From contig NZ_CP018760.1 of the NCBI RefSeq assembly GCF_001913155.1, forward strand, positions 2,108,001 through 2,172,000: DNA of 64,000 bases, in the 5' to 3' direction. The stretch comes from Maribacter hydrothermalis. Its GTDB lineage: Bacteria; Bacteroidota; Bacteroidia; Flavobacteriales; Flavobacteriaceae. Below the pieces are notes generated by a model. That model was given only the letters and a program-made list of their open reading frames with translations. It searched no databases and had not been told where the DNA came from. Position numbers and translations under genes: made by a program. Shown piece after piece: positions 23,331-32,038 of the stretch. The stretch's first letter is position 1, and each line of letters starts with the position of its first letter.

Positions 23331-24223
23331 TCTTTTGGTTTCATCAATATGTCAATTAAACGCTCTTCTTCACTTCCCTTTTCTGGTCGATGATCATATC
23401 GCCACTGTACATGTGGGGGTAAACTCATTAAGATACTTTCTATTCTACCATTTGTTTTTAATCCGAACAGGGTACCTTTATCATGGACAAGATTAAATTC
23501 TACATACCTTCCTCTTCTAATCTCTTGCCAATCCCTATTTTCCTTGGTGTATTCGAGGTCTTTTCGTTTTATAACAATCGGTACATAGCACTCTAGAAAA
23601 CTATTTCCTACTTCCGTAACAAAGTTGTACCAGTCTTGCATATCCATCTCAGGAGTTGCTTTACAATAGTCAAAAAATAATCCTCCTAGCCCACGAGCTT
23701 CGTTTCTATGCGAGTTCCAGAAATATTCGTCGCAACGTTTTTTATAGGTATTGTAGAAAGATGGATTATGTTTATCACATGCTGTTTTACAAACTTCATG
23801 AAAATGAACCGCATCTTCATCAAATAGGTAATAGGGAGTTAAATCTTGACCGCCGCCAAACCATTGGTCTACTATTTCGCCATCTTTGTCATACATTTCA
23901 AAATAACGCCAGTTTGCATGAACGGTAGGCACCATAGGATTCTTTGGATGTAATACTAAACTTAATCCGCAGGCAAAAAAATTAGCGTCTTTTACTCCAA
24001 AATAGGCTTTCATGCTTTCGGGAAGTTCTCCATGTACACCAGATATATTTACGCCACCTTTTTCAAAAACATTTCCGTTTTCGATAACCCTGGTTCTACC
24101 GCCACCTCCTTCTGGTCGAACCCAGATATCTTCTTTAAAAGTAGCTGTGCCATCTACCTGTTCCAATTTTGAAGTGATCGTATCTTGAAGTTGTTCTATG
24201 TAAGCGTAAAATTTATCTTTCAT
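23321..24223 (-). CDS. hemF: Oxygen-dependent coproporphyrinogen III oxidase
   Basis: Decarboxylates coproporphyrinogen III to protoporphyrinogen IX using O2. The 300-residue length is normal. Signature segments are GGGGRTRVIENGNVFEKGG (38-56), the conserved HPKNPMVPTVHANWRYFE and GGGQDLTPYYLFDEDAVHFH, then GRYVEFNLVHDKGTLFGL. It overlaps the GNAT gene upstream by 11 bases and the DUF4421 gene downstream by 10, so it is tightly coupled in the operon. It implies an aerobic haem route. Confidence 0.97.
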   Translation of the reverse strand: MKDKFYAYIEQLQDTITSKLEQVDGTATFKEDIWVRPEGGGGRTRVIENGNVFEKGGVNISGVHGELPESMKAYFGVKDANFFACGLSLVLHPKNPMVPTVHANWRYFEMYDKDGEIVDQWFGGGQDLTPYYLFDEDAVHFHEVCKTACDKHNPSFYNTYKKRCDEYFWNSHRNEARGLGGLFFDYCKATPEMDMQDWYNFVTEVGNSFLECYVPIVIKRKDLEYTKENRDWQEIRRGRYVEFNLVHDKGTLFGLKTNGRIESILMSLPPHVQWRYDHRPEKGSEEERLIDILMKPKEWV

Positions 24224-24755
24224 TCTGTAAGACGTATAGTTCCATATCTAACGGGTCTTCGTTAGGTGGTGTGTGCTCTTTTAACAAAGTTTCTTCCCAA
24301 ATATAATCACAATTTTCTGCTACTTTAATACTGGAAAGGTTAGTTTTATGTGCAATTATTCTAAGTCTATTTAAACCTTGTTCATTAAAGCCCCACTCTG
24401 AAATGGTTTTAACGGCTTTAGAAGCAAAACCTTGGTTTTGATGGGTATAGCCGATGCAATAGGCAATTTCAGCTTCTTTGGCTTCTCGCTTTAATTCTTT
24501 AAGATAAATAAGACCTATAATTTTTCTATGCTCAGGCTCCTTTAACGTAAACAGGTATTCTTTGCCCAGAAGAAAATCGGACATCTTTTCTAGCACGAAT
24601 AGATTGGATAAGGTTGGATTTAAATTTGACTCAACTGTTTTTGGGAAGTAACGTGTTATATCATCTGCATTGGCAGAAATAAAATCACACAATCGCCATC
24701 CATCTTTCTCTGAAATCGGATTTATTTCGAATTCTGGAAATTGAAATGAGTTCAT
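24213..24755 (-). CDS. GNAT family N-acetyltransferase (RimJ/RimL-like)
   Basis: A 180-residue acetyltransferase. The acetyl-CoA-binding region is YCIGYTHQNQGFASKAVKTI (about 107-126; the Q-x-x-G/A motif appears as QNQGFAS), followed by GLNRLRIIAHKTNLSSIKVAENCDY, typical of the RimJ/RimL branch. The substrate is unknown. It lies between hemE and hemF on the same strand: 49 bases after hemE and overlapping hemF by 11. That makes it an operon member without an evident haem role. Confidence 0.9.
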   Translation of the reverse strand: MNSFQFPEFEINPISEKDGWRLCDFISANADDITRYFPKTVESNLNPTLSNLFVLEKMSDFLLGKEYLFTLKEPEHRKIIGLIYLKELKREAKEAEIAYCIGYTHQNQGFASKAVKTISEWGFNEQGLNRLRIIAHKTNLSSIKVAENCDYIWEETLLKEHTPPNEDPLDMELYVLQNER

Positions 24756-24804
24756 AGTATTATTGAAATATCGGCCGCTTTTTAACTATGCAAAATCCTA
24801 TAAA

Positions 24805-25836
24805 TTAGCCTTGCTTATATTCCTTTACCGCATCAATAAACGCCTTGGCATTTTCAACAGGAACATTTGGCAGAATACCGTGACCTAAATTAACCACGTA
24901 ACTATCTTTGCCAAATTCATTGATCATTTGATGTACCATCTTCTTAATTTCAGAAGGTGGAGACAACAAACGCGATGGGTCAAAGTTACCTTGTAGCGTA
25001 ATTTTACCACCACTTAGATAACGTGCATTTCTTGCAGAGCATGTCCAGTCAACACCTAGTGCCGCAGCACCAGATTTTGCCATATCGCCTAAAGCAAACC
25101 AACATCCTTTACCAAAAACGATAACCGGAGTTTCGTCTTTTAAAGCATCAATAATTTGCTGAATATATTGCCATGAAAATTCTTGGTAATCTGTTGGCGA
25201 TAACATGCCGCCCCAAGAATCAAAAACTTGAACAGCATTAACACCAGCGGCTACTTTTGCTTTTAAATAGGCAATGGTGGTATCTGTAATTTTCTGAAGT
25301 AATTCGTGAGCAACAACGGGTTGTGTAAAACATAATTCTTTAGCCTTATCAAACGTTTTGCTTCCTTGACCTTGTACACAATAACATAAAATCGTCCAAG
25401 GGGAACCAGCAAAACCGATTAAAGGAACTTCATCGTTCAGTTTTTCTTTAGTGGCTTTTATAGCTTCCATTACATAACCTAATGTTTCGTGAACATTTGG
25501 TACGATAACGCTGTCTAAATCTTTTTGAGAGCGAATCGGATTAGGTAAGTAGGGACCAAAATTCGGTTTCATTTCCACATGAATGTTCATGGCCTGTGGT
25601 ATTACCAGTATATCACTGAATAATATAGCGGCATCCATTCCGTATCTACGTATAGGTTGAACCGTAATCTCTGATGCCAGTTCCGGAGTCTGACATCTGG
25701 TAAAGAAGTCATACTTTTCTTTGATGGCCATGAATTCAGGTAAATATCTACCTGCTTGACGCATCATCCATACTGGTGGTCTTTCTACCGTTTCACCCTT
25801 TAAGGCCTTTAGAAATAAGTCGTTTTTTAAGGTCAT
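24805..25836 (-). CDS. hemE: Uroporphyrinogen decarboxylase
   Basis: Removes four carboxyl groups from uroporphyrinogen III. The N-terminal signature [17 protein letters not shown] (19-35) is intact, as are [12 protein letters not shown] with the catalytic Asp, [20 protein letters not shown] and the C-terminal [18 protein letters not shown]. Length 343, as usual. A 153-base gap separates it from hemCD upstream, the only sizeable gap in the operon, so it may have its own promoter. Confidence 0.97.
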   Translation of the reverse strand: MTLKNDLFLKALKGETVERPPVWMMRQAGRYLPEFMAIKEKYDFFTRCQTPELASEITVQPIRRYGMDAAILFSDILVIPQAMNIHVEMKPNFGPYLPNPIRSQKDLDSVIVPNVHETLGYVMEAIKATKEKLNDEVPLIGFAGSPWTILCYCVQGQGSKTFDKAKELCFTQPVVAHELLQKITDTTIAYLKAKVAAGVNAVQVFDSWGGMLSPTDYQEFSWQYIQQIIDALKDETPVIVFGKGCWFALGDMAKSGAAALGVDWTCSARNARYLSGGKITLQGNFDPSRLLSPPSEIKKMVHQMINEFGKDSYVVNLGHGILPNVPVENAKAFIDAVKEYKQG

Positions 25837-25846
25837 ATTCTTGTAA

Positions 25847-25880
25847 TAGCTTTTAGCTGCTAGCCATTGGCTTTTAGCTA
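25847..25880. repeat. AGCT-rich degenerate repeat between hemCD and hemE
   Basis: TAGCTTTTAGCTGC at 25847-25860 is repeated imperfectly at 25861-25880 (TAGCCATTGGCTTTTAGCTA), and AGCCAAAGGCTAA recurs at 25981-25993. The units are overlapping variants of GGCTTTTAGCTA. It is probably a simple intergenic repeat. Confidence 0.4.
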
Positions 25881-25989
25881 TTCTTTATCTTATTAATTGG
25901 ACTATTGATCATTTTAGATACTGTTTCAATCTATTGAAAAAATGATTTTAAGTCTCTTATTCTATTGTAATAATGCCAACAGCCAAAGG

Positions 25990-27570
25990 CTAATCTTTAT
26001 AATCTGCATTCACCAACTCAATTACACTTTCTACAGTAGGTATTTTGGCAACTTTTACTTCCTTGAAATGTTCTCTGGCAGCTTTTGCAGTGGTTTCGCC
26101 AATGCAATACGCAACTCTATTTGTTGAATTTTCTTTTAAATAACTTTCTACGTTCGACGGACTAAAGAACATAATGCCTTTTGCGCTTTTCGGTATTGCT
26201 TTGCCAGAAAGTTTGGTTCTATAAGCTTCTATTGCTTTTACTTCAATATTGTTTTCCTCTAGAATACTTGGTAACTCGTCTAAACTTAAATTGCCATGAA
26301 AATAAGTAATATCTGTACCGTCAATATATTCGACTAAATAATTGGCTAGATCTTTTGCATTATTTTCATAATGCGTGATTTTACCGAATACATTTTTTAT
26401 TAATCTTCGGGTTTTTCTACCCACGCAGTAAATATTTTCGAAATCTAATTCTGTGGCACTTTTACTCGCTAAAACTGCTTCAACCGCATTTTTACTGGTG
26501 AATACAACGTTTTTATGTGCCTTTTTCAACACAATTGGTGAAATACGATTCGGACTAATTTTTATAAAATCATCTGAATCTGCATTAACAGAAATGTTTA
26601 ATAATAATTGTTGTTGCGGAGTCAGTTTTTTGGTAGAGAAAACGTTGACTTCTAATCCGGCATTTGCCAGTTCGGTCATTAATCGTTTACCACCTCTCGC
26701 TAAAATACTTTTAGCACAGTCTACACCTAAGTTTTGATGTTTACCTAATGGTGCGGTCAATTCTGCTTCCAGCTTTTTGCTACCGTCAACATTTAACAAC
26801 ACCCCTTTTAGGGTAACAATATTTTCTTTGTTGATATATGATAAAGCTCCGATCGGTGCACTACAACCACCCTCTAATTCTCTAAGAAATTCTCTTTCTA
26901 ATGTTACACAAGTATCCGTCTCTTCATGGTTCAACTGTGCACAAGCTTCACGAATTTCTTCATCGTCTTCCATGGCAACTACCATTATTGCTCCTTGTGC
27001 AGGTGCGGGTAACATCCAAGTTAGCCCTATGGTGTTTTCTGGTTCTAAACCAATACGTTCTAACCCGGCAGCGGCGAAAATAGCCCCGTTCCATTCGTTG
27101 TTATACAACTTTTCTAATCGGCTATTAATATTTCCCCTTAAATCTACCACGGTATGTGTTGGGTATCTATTTAGCCATTGCGCTTGTCTACGTAAACTAC
27201 CTGTGGCTATTACACCATCACGTGATCCTAAAAATTCTTCATTGTCCTTAAAAGCCAAAATATCCATGTAATTTCCGCGCTTTATAACTGCGGCTTTTAC
27301 TATACCTTGTGGTAAGGAAGTGGGTACATCTTTCATGGAGTGTACTGCAATATCAATGTCACCATTGATCATGGCAACATCCAATGTTTTGGTAAAGACA
27401 CCGGTAATACCTAATTCGTATAGAGGTTTGTCCAATATTAAGTCTCCCGTAGATTTTACAGGCACCAATTTTACGTTATAACCTAATGCTTGTAATTGAC
27501 TTTTAACGGTATTTGCTTGCCATAACGCTAATTCGCTATCGCGTGTGCCTAATCGTATTACTTTACTCAT
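25990..27570 (-). CDS. hemC: Hydroxymethylbilane synthase / uroporphyrinogen-III synthase fusion
   Basis: A 526-residue bifunctional protein. Residues 1 to about 305 are porphobilinogen deaminase: the start RLGTRDSELALWQAN, AVHSMKDVPT, GSLRRQAQ, VDLRGNINSRL, and the dipyrromethane-binding Cys C236 in LEGGCSAPIG. Residues about 310-526 are the HemD cyclisation domain, with VVFTSKNAV, YCVGRKT, TYFHGN, MFFSPSNVESYL and YCIGETTAKA. The fusion joins two consecutive steps, from porphobilinogen to uroporphyrinogen III. Its ATG overlaps the hemA stop by four bases, so translation is coupled. It can also be called hemCD. Confidence 0.95.
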   Translation of the reverse strand: MSKVIRLGTRDSELALWQANTVKSQLQALGYNVKLVPVKSTGDLILDKPLYELGITGVFTKTLDVAMINGDIDIAVHSMKDVPTSLPQGIVKAAVIKRGNYMDILAFKDNEEFLGSRDGVIATGSLRRQAQWLNRYPTHTVVDLRGNINSRLEKLYNNEWNGAIFAAAGLERIGLEPENTIGLTWMLPAPAQGAIMVVAMEDDEEIREACAQLNHEETDTCVTLEREFLRELEGGCSAPIGALSYINKENIVTLKGVLLNVDGSKKLEAELTAPLGKHQNLGVDCAKSILARGGKRLMTELANAGLEVNVFSTKKLTPQQQLLLNISVNADSDDFIKISPNRISPIVLKKAHKNVVFTSKNAVEAVLASKSATELDFENIYCVGRKTRRLIKNVFGKITHYENNAKDLANYLVEYIDGTDITYFHGNLSLDELPSILEENNIEVKAIEAYRTKLSGKAIPKSAKGIMFFSPSNVESYLKENSTNRVAYCIGETTAKAAREHFKEVKVAKIPTVESVIELVNADYKD

Positions 27571-28823
27571 TTTTCGTCCAATTCTAATTGAAATACTTTT
27601 TGGATAAATTCTAAACTTGAATTGGAATCTACCGAGTCATCTTTAAGATGATTTGCAAATTGTGTTGTTATTTTTTGAATGATGCGATTGGTAATTACAT
27701 CGGCCTGGTCAGCATTAAAATTGACCGTTTTTTTAGATTGATAGTTAAGCTCTTCATCCTTCATGGTTTTTAGCTTTTTCTTCAATGCTTTAATAACAGG
27801 AGCAAATTTTCTAGTTTCTAACCATTGGTTAAATTCATGCTTTACTTCTTCATTGATTGCCTCCGCTTCTGGGATAAACAGCTTTCTTCGCTCTAAAGTT
27901 TCATCGGTCATTTGAGATAAATGATCTAAATGAATTAGCGTAACATTTTCTATTTCTGATATAGAATCGTCTACATTTTTAGGTACGGAAAGATCTAAAA
28001 TTAATAATGGCTTATTTGTATAAATTAATTCTTTTGTAATCGTAGGTTTCTGTGCTCCTGTAGCTACTACCAAAATATCCGAAGTTCTTATTTCTGACTG
28101 TAAATCGCCATAATCTTTCACTTTAAGATTAAACTTGCCTGCAATTTGCTCGGCTTTACCTTTAGTTCTATTGATTAGGGTGATATGCGGATTCTTGGTG
28201 TGCTTTATTAAATTTTCACAGGTATTGCGACCAATTTTTCCAGTTCCAAATAAAAGAATATTCTTGTCGGTAACATTTTCTACATTTCGCAGAATGTATT
28301 GAACCGAAGCGAAGGCCACAGATGTAGCGCCAGATGAAATTTCAGTTTCATTCTTAATACGCTTGCTCGCTTGTATAATGCTATTACAAAGTCGCTCTAT
28401 AAAATGATTGGCAATTCCCAATTCTTTAGAACGCTTAAAACTTTGCTTTAATTGACTAATTATTTCAAAATCACCAAGTATCTGGCTATCTAATCCTGTA
28501 CCTACACGGAACAAGTGATTAATAGCTTCTTTGTTTTTATAAACATATGCCACTTCTTGAAATGCTTCAACGGTTCCGTTAGAGTGGTCGCATAATAATT
28601 TTATAAGCTGAAAAGGATGTTGGGCAAAGCCATGCAATTCTGTACGGTTACAGGTAGATGTTGCCAGTAAACCGTCAATACCTTGATTTTTAGCTTCTAC
28701 CAATAGGTTATTTACAGCAACTTCATCCAAACTAAATTTACCACGTGCCTCAGCATCTGCCTTTTTGTAGTTAAGGCCGATGGTGTAAAACGAGTTGTGT
28801 TTAGAAATATGGTAGTCTTTCAT
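27567..28823 (-). CDS. hemA: Glutamyl-tRNA reductase
   Basis: Catalyses the first committed step of the C5 haem pathway, reducing glutamyl-tRNA to glutamate-1-semialdehyde. The 418-residue protein has the catalytic Cys C58 in ATSTCNRTELHGF, GLDSQILGDFEIISQLK, and the NADPH-binding ILLFGTGKIGRNTCENL (about 194-210). It is the first gene of the minus-strand haem operon. A -7 box at 28834-28841 lies very close to the start, and an AraC regulator is divergently transcribed 191 bases away. The partner aminomutase hemL is not in the window. Confidence 0.97.
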   Translation of the reverse strand: MKDYHISKHNSFYTIGLNYKKADAEARGKFSLDEVAVNNLLVEAKNQGIDGLLATSTCNRTELHGFAQHPFQLIKLLCDHSNGTVEAFQEVAYVYKNKEAINHLFRVGTGLDSQILGDFEIISQLKQSFKRSKELGIANHFIERLCNSIIQASKRIKNETEISSGATSVAFASVQYILRNVENVTDKNILLFGTGKIGRNTCENLIKHTKNPHITLINRTKGKAEQIAGKFNLKVKDYGDLQSEIRTSDILVVATGAQKPTITKELIYTNKPLLILDLSVPKNVDDSISEIENVTLIHLDHLSQMTDETLERRKLFIPEAEAINEEVKHEFNQWLETRKFAPVIKALKKKLKTMKDEELNYQSKKTVNFNADQADVITNRIIQKITTQFANHLKDDSVDSNSSLEFIQKVFQLELDEK

Positions 28824-28833
28824 AAAGCGGATA

Positions 28834-28841
28834 CAAAAGTA
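28834..28841 (-). promoter_or_regulatory. Putative -7 box for hemA
   Basis: The minus strand reads TACTTTTG, matching TAnnTTTG, followed by TATCCGC, 10 bases before the hemA ATG. The implied leader is very short. A -33 element at normal spacing is not clear. Confidence 0.4.
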
Positions 28842-28972
28842 TAAGCATCAATCAAATAAAAGTAACGCTTGCGGTACAATAAGTATCGTCTGCAGAATTT
28901 TTGGTCAAAAAATGATATTTATCAGTTAAATAGCTATAATTTTATAGTGTTGACAGCTAAATTGAATTCGTT

Positions 28973-28993
28973 TATTTAGATGCTTTCTAAATA
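28973..28993 (+). promoter_or_regulatory. Inverted repeat before the AraC regulator gene
   Basis: TATTTAGA (28973-28980) is inverted perfectly as TCTAAATA (28986-28993) with five bases between, 21 bases before the ATG at 29015. It may be an operator or leader hairpin; AT-richness makes chance possible. Confidence 0.3.
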
Positions 28994-29014
28994 GATAAAA
29001 ATAATTTTTATAAT

Positions 29015-29905
29015 ATGGATGTTAAAAATAACGCTCAAGGGTCATATGACGAAGTTTTAATTGAAGACGGATTTTACGTTCTTAAATTTCAGAACGAAGA
29101 GGATATGATTATGCAGTATACTCGTGAAATTAATAAAAGATTTATACAGTTTCATTTTTGTTTAAAGGGTAGTGGCACCTATAATTTTAACCAAGGAAAT
29201 TATAGTTTAGATGTTAAAGAAGAGAATTCTTTGTTACTGTATAACACGCAGTTGGATCTGCCATTGAATTTGAACCTTAACCCTAAATCATCATTGGTTT
29301 CTGTTGTAATGACCTTGCGAAAATTTCATTCGTTGTTTACTGCAGAGGCAGATTATATTCCGTTTTTAAGTGCTGATAATAAGGAGAAAAAGTACTATGC
29401 TCAAGAGCCATTTTCACCTTCAATTGCCGTTATTTTGAGTCAAATTGTGAATTATAATCTGCATCCATCTATAAAATCACTTTATGTAAAAGGAAAAATT
29501 TACGAGTTGATAGCCTTGTATTTTAATAGAAGCCCAAATGCCGATATTGAACAATGCCCTTACTTGGCTGATGAAGAAAATGTAAAGAAGATAAAAAAAG
29601 CCAAAGAAATTATTTTGGCGAATATGGCCGAACCACCAACTTTGGCAGAATTATCAAGCGAAATAGGATTAAGTTTAAAACGTTTAAAAGAGGGTTTTAA
29701 GCAAATTTATGGCGACTCGGTCTATAGTTTTTTGTTTGATCATAAAATGGATTATGCAAAGCGACTTTTAGAAACCGGTCAGTATAATGTCAATGAAATT
29801 GGACTTAAAGTTGGGTATAGCACCTCTAGCCACTTCATTGCTGCTTTCAAGAAAAAGTATAATACCACACCTAAGAAATATTTATTGGCACTATCAGGAA
29901 GTTAA
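29015..29905 (+). CDS. AraC family transcriptional regulator
   Basis: A 296-residue regulator. The C-terminal ~95 residues form the double helix-turn-helix: IKKAKEIILANMAEPPTLAEL, LSSEIGLSLKRLKEGFKQIYGDSVYSFL, then NEIGLKVGYSTSSHFIAAFKKKYNTTPKKYL, the classic AraC signature. The N-terminal part resembles a cupin-like sensor. The gene is divergent from hemA, sharing a 191-base intergenic region, so control of the haem operon or of iron/haem responses is a fair guess, not shown. The next gene is convergent, four bases away. Confidence 0.93.
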   Translation: MDVKNNAQGSYDEVLIEDGFYVLKFQNEEDMIMQYTREINKRFIQFHFCLKGSGTYNFNQGNYSLDVKEENSLLLYNTQLDLPLNLNLNPKSSLVSVVMTLRKFHSLFTAEADYIPFLSADNKEKKYYAQEPFSPSIAVILSQIVNYNLHPSIKSLYVKGKIYELIALYFNRSPNADIEQCPYLADEENVKKIKKAKEIILANMAEPPTLAELSSEIGLSLKRLKEGFKQIYGDSVYSFLFDHKMDYAKRLLETGQYNVNEIGLKVGYSTSSHFIAAFKKKYNTTPKKYLLALSGS

Positions 29906-29909
29906 TAAC

Positions 29910-30752
29910 TTATAACGGTCTAGCAACCATAATACCCGTATTGCTTTTGATCCCTTTTAGGTAATCTGCCAAAGGCTTTTTAGAAACCTCGACTTCCATT
30001 GACCCTGTTGATGCATGTAGTAAATGAATTCTGCCATCTTTTTCGCGAGTTGCAATTCCTGTATGGGTAACATCTAATCCCTTGATAGAGGTAGCCAAAG
30101 CAATGATATCTCCAGACTGAATTAAATGTTCGTTCTCCGCAATTTTATCTTGTGCCAGTACACAAATAGCCTGACTATTTAAATAATTTTCAGATGCTTT
30201 AATCTTTGAGAAATTAGTGTCATCTGCCAAAAATGGATACAAATCTCGGTGGGTGCTCATGAAATTAATGTCCTTCGTGATTTCTGCACCTCCAATTTCA
30301 CCCGTTATATCTTTAAGTAGGCCTTTTTTGGCATTATTTGCAATCCATTCAGAAAAGTAATGTAAGCGAGAAGCATAACCGTCTAATGCTCCATCTTTAT
30401 ATCGTATAATTTCCAAATTTTTTAGGTAGGCCTCAAAAGACTTTTCTTGCTGACGGAGCAGAAGTGAAAAAGCAAGTACATTTTCAACAAATGTAGTACA
30501 ATCCAATCCTTGTAGATTTACTACAAGAGTTTCAGTATCGCCTATTTCAAGTGTTTTGGCTACATAAGGAGTTTTCATAAACGACTTACCTACGTTTACC
30601 ATGGTTTCACCGAAATTTCCTTGAAACATTCCGTCGATTTCAATTAGTTTGTTTTCAACGGCTGTTTTGTCTTTTGGAGAGCAGGTAATTTTTTGGGCGG
30701 AACTAAAAGTAATAAATCCTAAAAGTAAGATGGTTAAAAATGTTGTTTTCAT
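29910..30752 (-). CDS. DUF1460 family (N-acetylmuramoyl-L-alanine amidase-like) secreted protein
   Basis: A 280-residue protein with signal peptide MKTTFLTILLLGFITFSSAQ. The DUF1460 pattern is present: LQGLDCTTFVENVLAFSLLL (catalytic Cys about 80), then YKDGALDGYASRLHYFSEWI, and the catalytic His in GLDVTHTGIATR near the C-terminus. The family adopts an NlpC/P60-like cysteine peptidase fold, and some members cleave peptidoglycan or related amide bonds in the periplasm. The substrate here is unproven. It lies 71 bases upstream of the end of the mechanosensitive channel gene, which has its own promoter signal. Confidence 0.9.
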   Translation of the reverse strand: MKTTFLTILLLGFITFSSAQKITCSPKDKTAVENKLIEIDGMFQGNFGETMVNVGKSFMKTPYVAKTLEIGDTETLVVNLQGLDCTTFVENVLAFSLLLRQQEKSFEAYLKNLEIIRYKDGALDGYASRLHYFSEWIANNAKKGLLKDITGEIGGAEITKDINFMSTHRDLYPFLADDTNFSKIKASENYLNSQAICVLAQDKIAENEHLIQSGDIIALATSIKGLDVTHTGIATREKDGRIHLLHASTGSMEVEVSKKPLADYLKGIKSNTGIMVARPL

Positions 30753-30823
30753 AAAGTAAAATAATGAATTGTTATTTCTTGTTTCGTAAATTAGATTTAA
30801 AATATGCCCCGCATGCCCTGAAG

Positions 30824-31873
30824 TTACTTACTAGTGTCTTCCAACAAAACTCTATTTCGTACAATACTCTCTGGATAATTTTCCTGTAAAAAAGTAATTA
30901 GTTTCTCGCGTACAAATACCCGTAAATCCCAAAGTGTAGAAGCGTCTTTGGCACTGACCATGGCCCTTATTTCAACACATGTTGGCTTTGAATCGGTCAC
31001 TTGAATGTTTTGGTTTACGCCATCCCATAAATCGGTGGTTTTTAATACTCGCTCCAGTTCTGTTCTAAGAGCATCGAACGAAACTCTATAATCGGTATAC
31101 AAATAAACAGTACCTAAAAGGTCAGCGGATTTCTTGGTCCAGTTTTGAAAAGGTTTTTCAATAAAATAGGAGGTAGGTACAATTAATCTTCTCTTATCCC
31201 AAATATTAACCACTACATACGTCAATGTAATTTCCTCAATTCTACCCCATTCGCCTTCTACTATAACAACATCATCTATTTTTATGGGCTGCGCAATGGC
31301 AATTTGTATACCGGCCAAAATACTGGCAATCATTTTTTGGGCAGATAGACCTACAATTATACCCGCTACACCTGCTGAGGCAAATATGCTTACCCCAACT
31401 TCTCTTATACTTTCAAAACTCATTAAAGCAATACCAAGACCTAAAACTATAATGATAACAATTACAATGCGCTCAAGAATATTAAATTGGGTGTATATTT
31501 TTCTTGCTCTATAATTGTCAACGGCCTCAACATCATAGTTATTAATGATTTTTCTTTTTATAATTTTTAAGCCCGCAATAAGCAGCCAAGTAAATGCGAA
31601 AATTATGGTTATAGTGCTAATTTTACTTAATACATAGGTCATTTCTTCATAACCAAGAATATTGTGTAAGGGCTTTATTCTAATTGCAATTGCTATAAAA
31701 ATTATAAATATTGGAGCTGATACTTTTTTTATGTTCTCCTTGTCAAGCAGGTACTTAGGGTTTTTCCCTAATCTTCTTAAAATTTGAATCGTAATTAATT
31801 GTAAAAACAAAAGAATAAGAATTGCTCCAACAATGTAAATTAATAAGGTAGGGTTTTCGGTTAATTTTTGCAT
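30824..31873 (-). CDS. MscS family mechanosensitive ion channel
   Basis: A 349-residue inner-membrane protein with about four to five membrane segments before the pore. The pore/beta-domain signature is SIFASAGVAGIIVGLSAQKMIASILAGIQIAIAQPI (about 165-200), then DDVVIVEGEWGRIEEITLTYVVV, the MscS beta domain. The C-terminus KLITFLQENYPESIVRNRVLLED completes it. It probably releases osmolytes on hypo-osmotic shock. ATG start at 31873; a -7 box is at 31901-31908. Confidence 0.93.
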   Translation of the reverse strand: MQKLTENPTLLIYIVGAILILLFLQLITIQILRRLGKNPKYLLDKENIKKVSAPIFIIFIAIAIRIKPLHNILGYEEMTYVLSKISTITIIFAFTWLLIAGLKIIKRKIINNYDVEAVDNYRARKIYTQFNILERIVIVIIIVLGLGIALMSFESIREVGVSIFASAGVAGIIVGLSAQKMIASILAGIQIAIAQPIKIDDVVIVEGEWGRIEEITLTYVVVNIWDKRRLIVPTSYFIEKPFQNWTKKSADLLGTVYLYTDYRVSFDALRTELERVLKTTDLWDGVNQNIQVTDSKPTCVEIRAMVSAKDASTLWDLRVFVREKLITFLQENYPESIVRNRVLLEDTSK

Positions 31874-31900
31874 TTTGGAAACACTTTCTAAGGTTACTTA

Positions 31901-31908
31901 CAAACTTA
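31901..31908 (-). promoter_or_regulatory. Putative -7 box for the mscS-like gene
   Basis: The minus strand reads TAAGTTTG, matching TAnnTTTG, 28 bases before the ATG. No clear -33 element at the usual distance. Confidence 0.4.
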
Positions 31909-32010
31909 CACATTTATATTCCTATAATTTTTATAGGTGTACCATCAGTTTTACTTATGAAATCATTAAAAGAATTTTTGGATCTATTACGATGGTCCTC
32001 GTACAAGTCT

Positions 32011-32018
32011 TATTTTTG
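32011..32018 (+). promoter_or_regulatory. Putative -7 box for hemH
   Basis: TATTTTTG matches TAnnTTTG exactly and lies 20 bases before the hemH ATG. The nearest upstream TTG (31978-31980) is about 30 bases away, longer than the usual spacing. Confidence 0.45.
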
Positions 32019-32038
32019 CAATTGAAAAATCAACAGCT

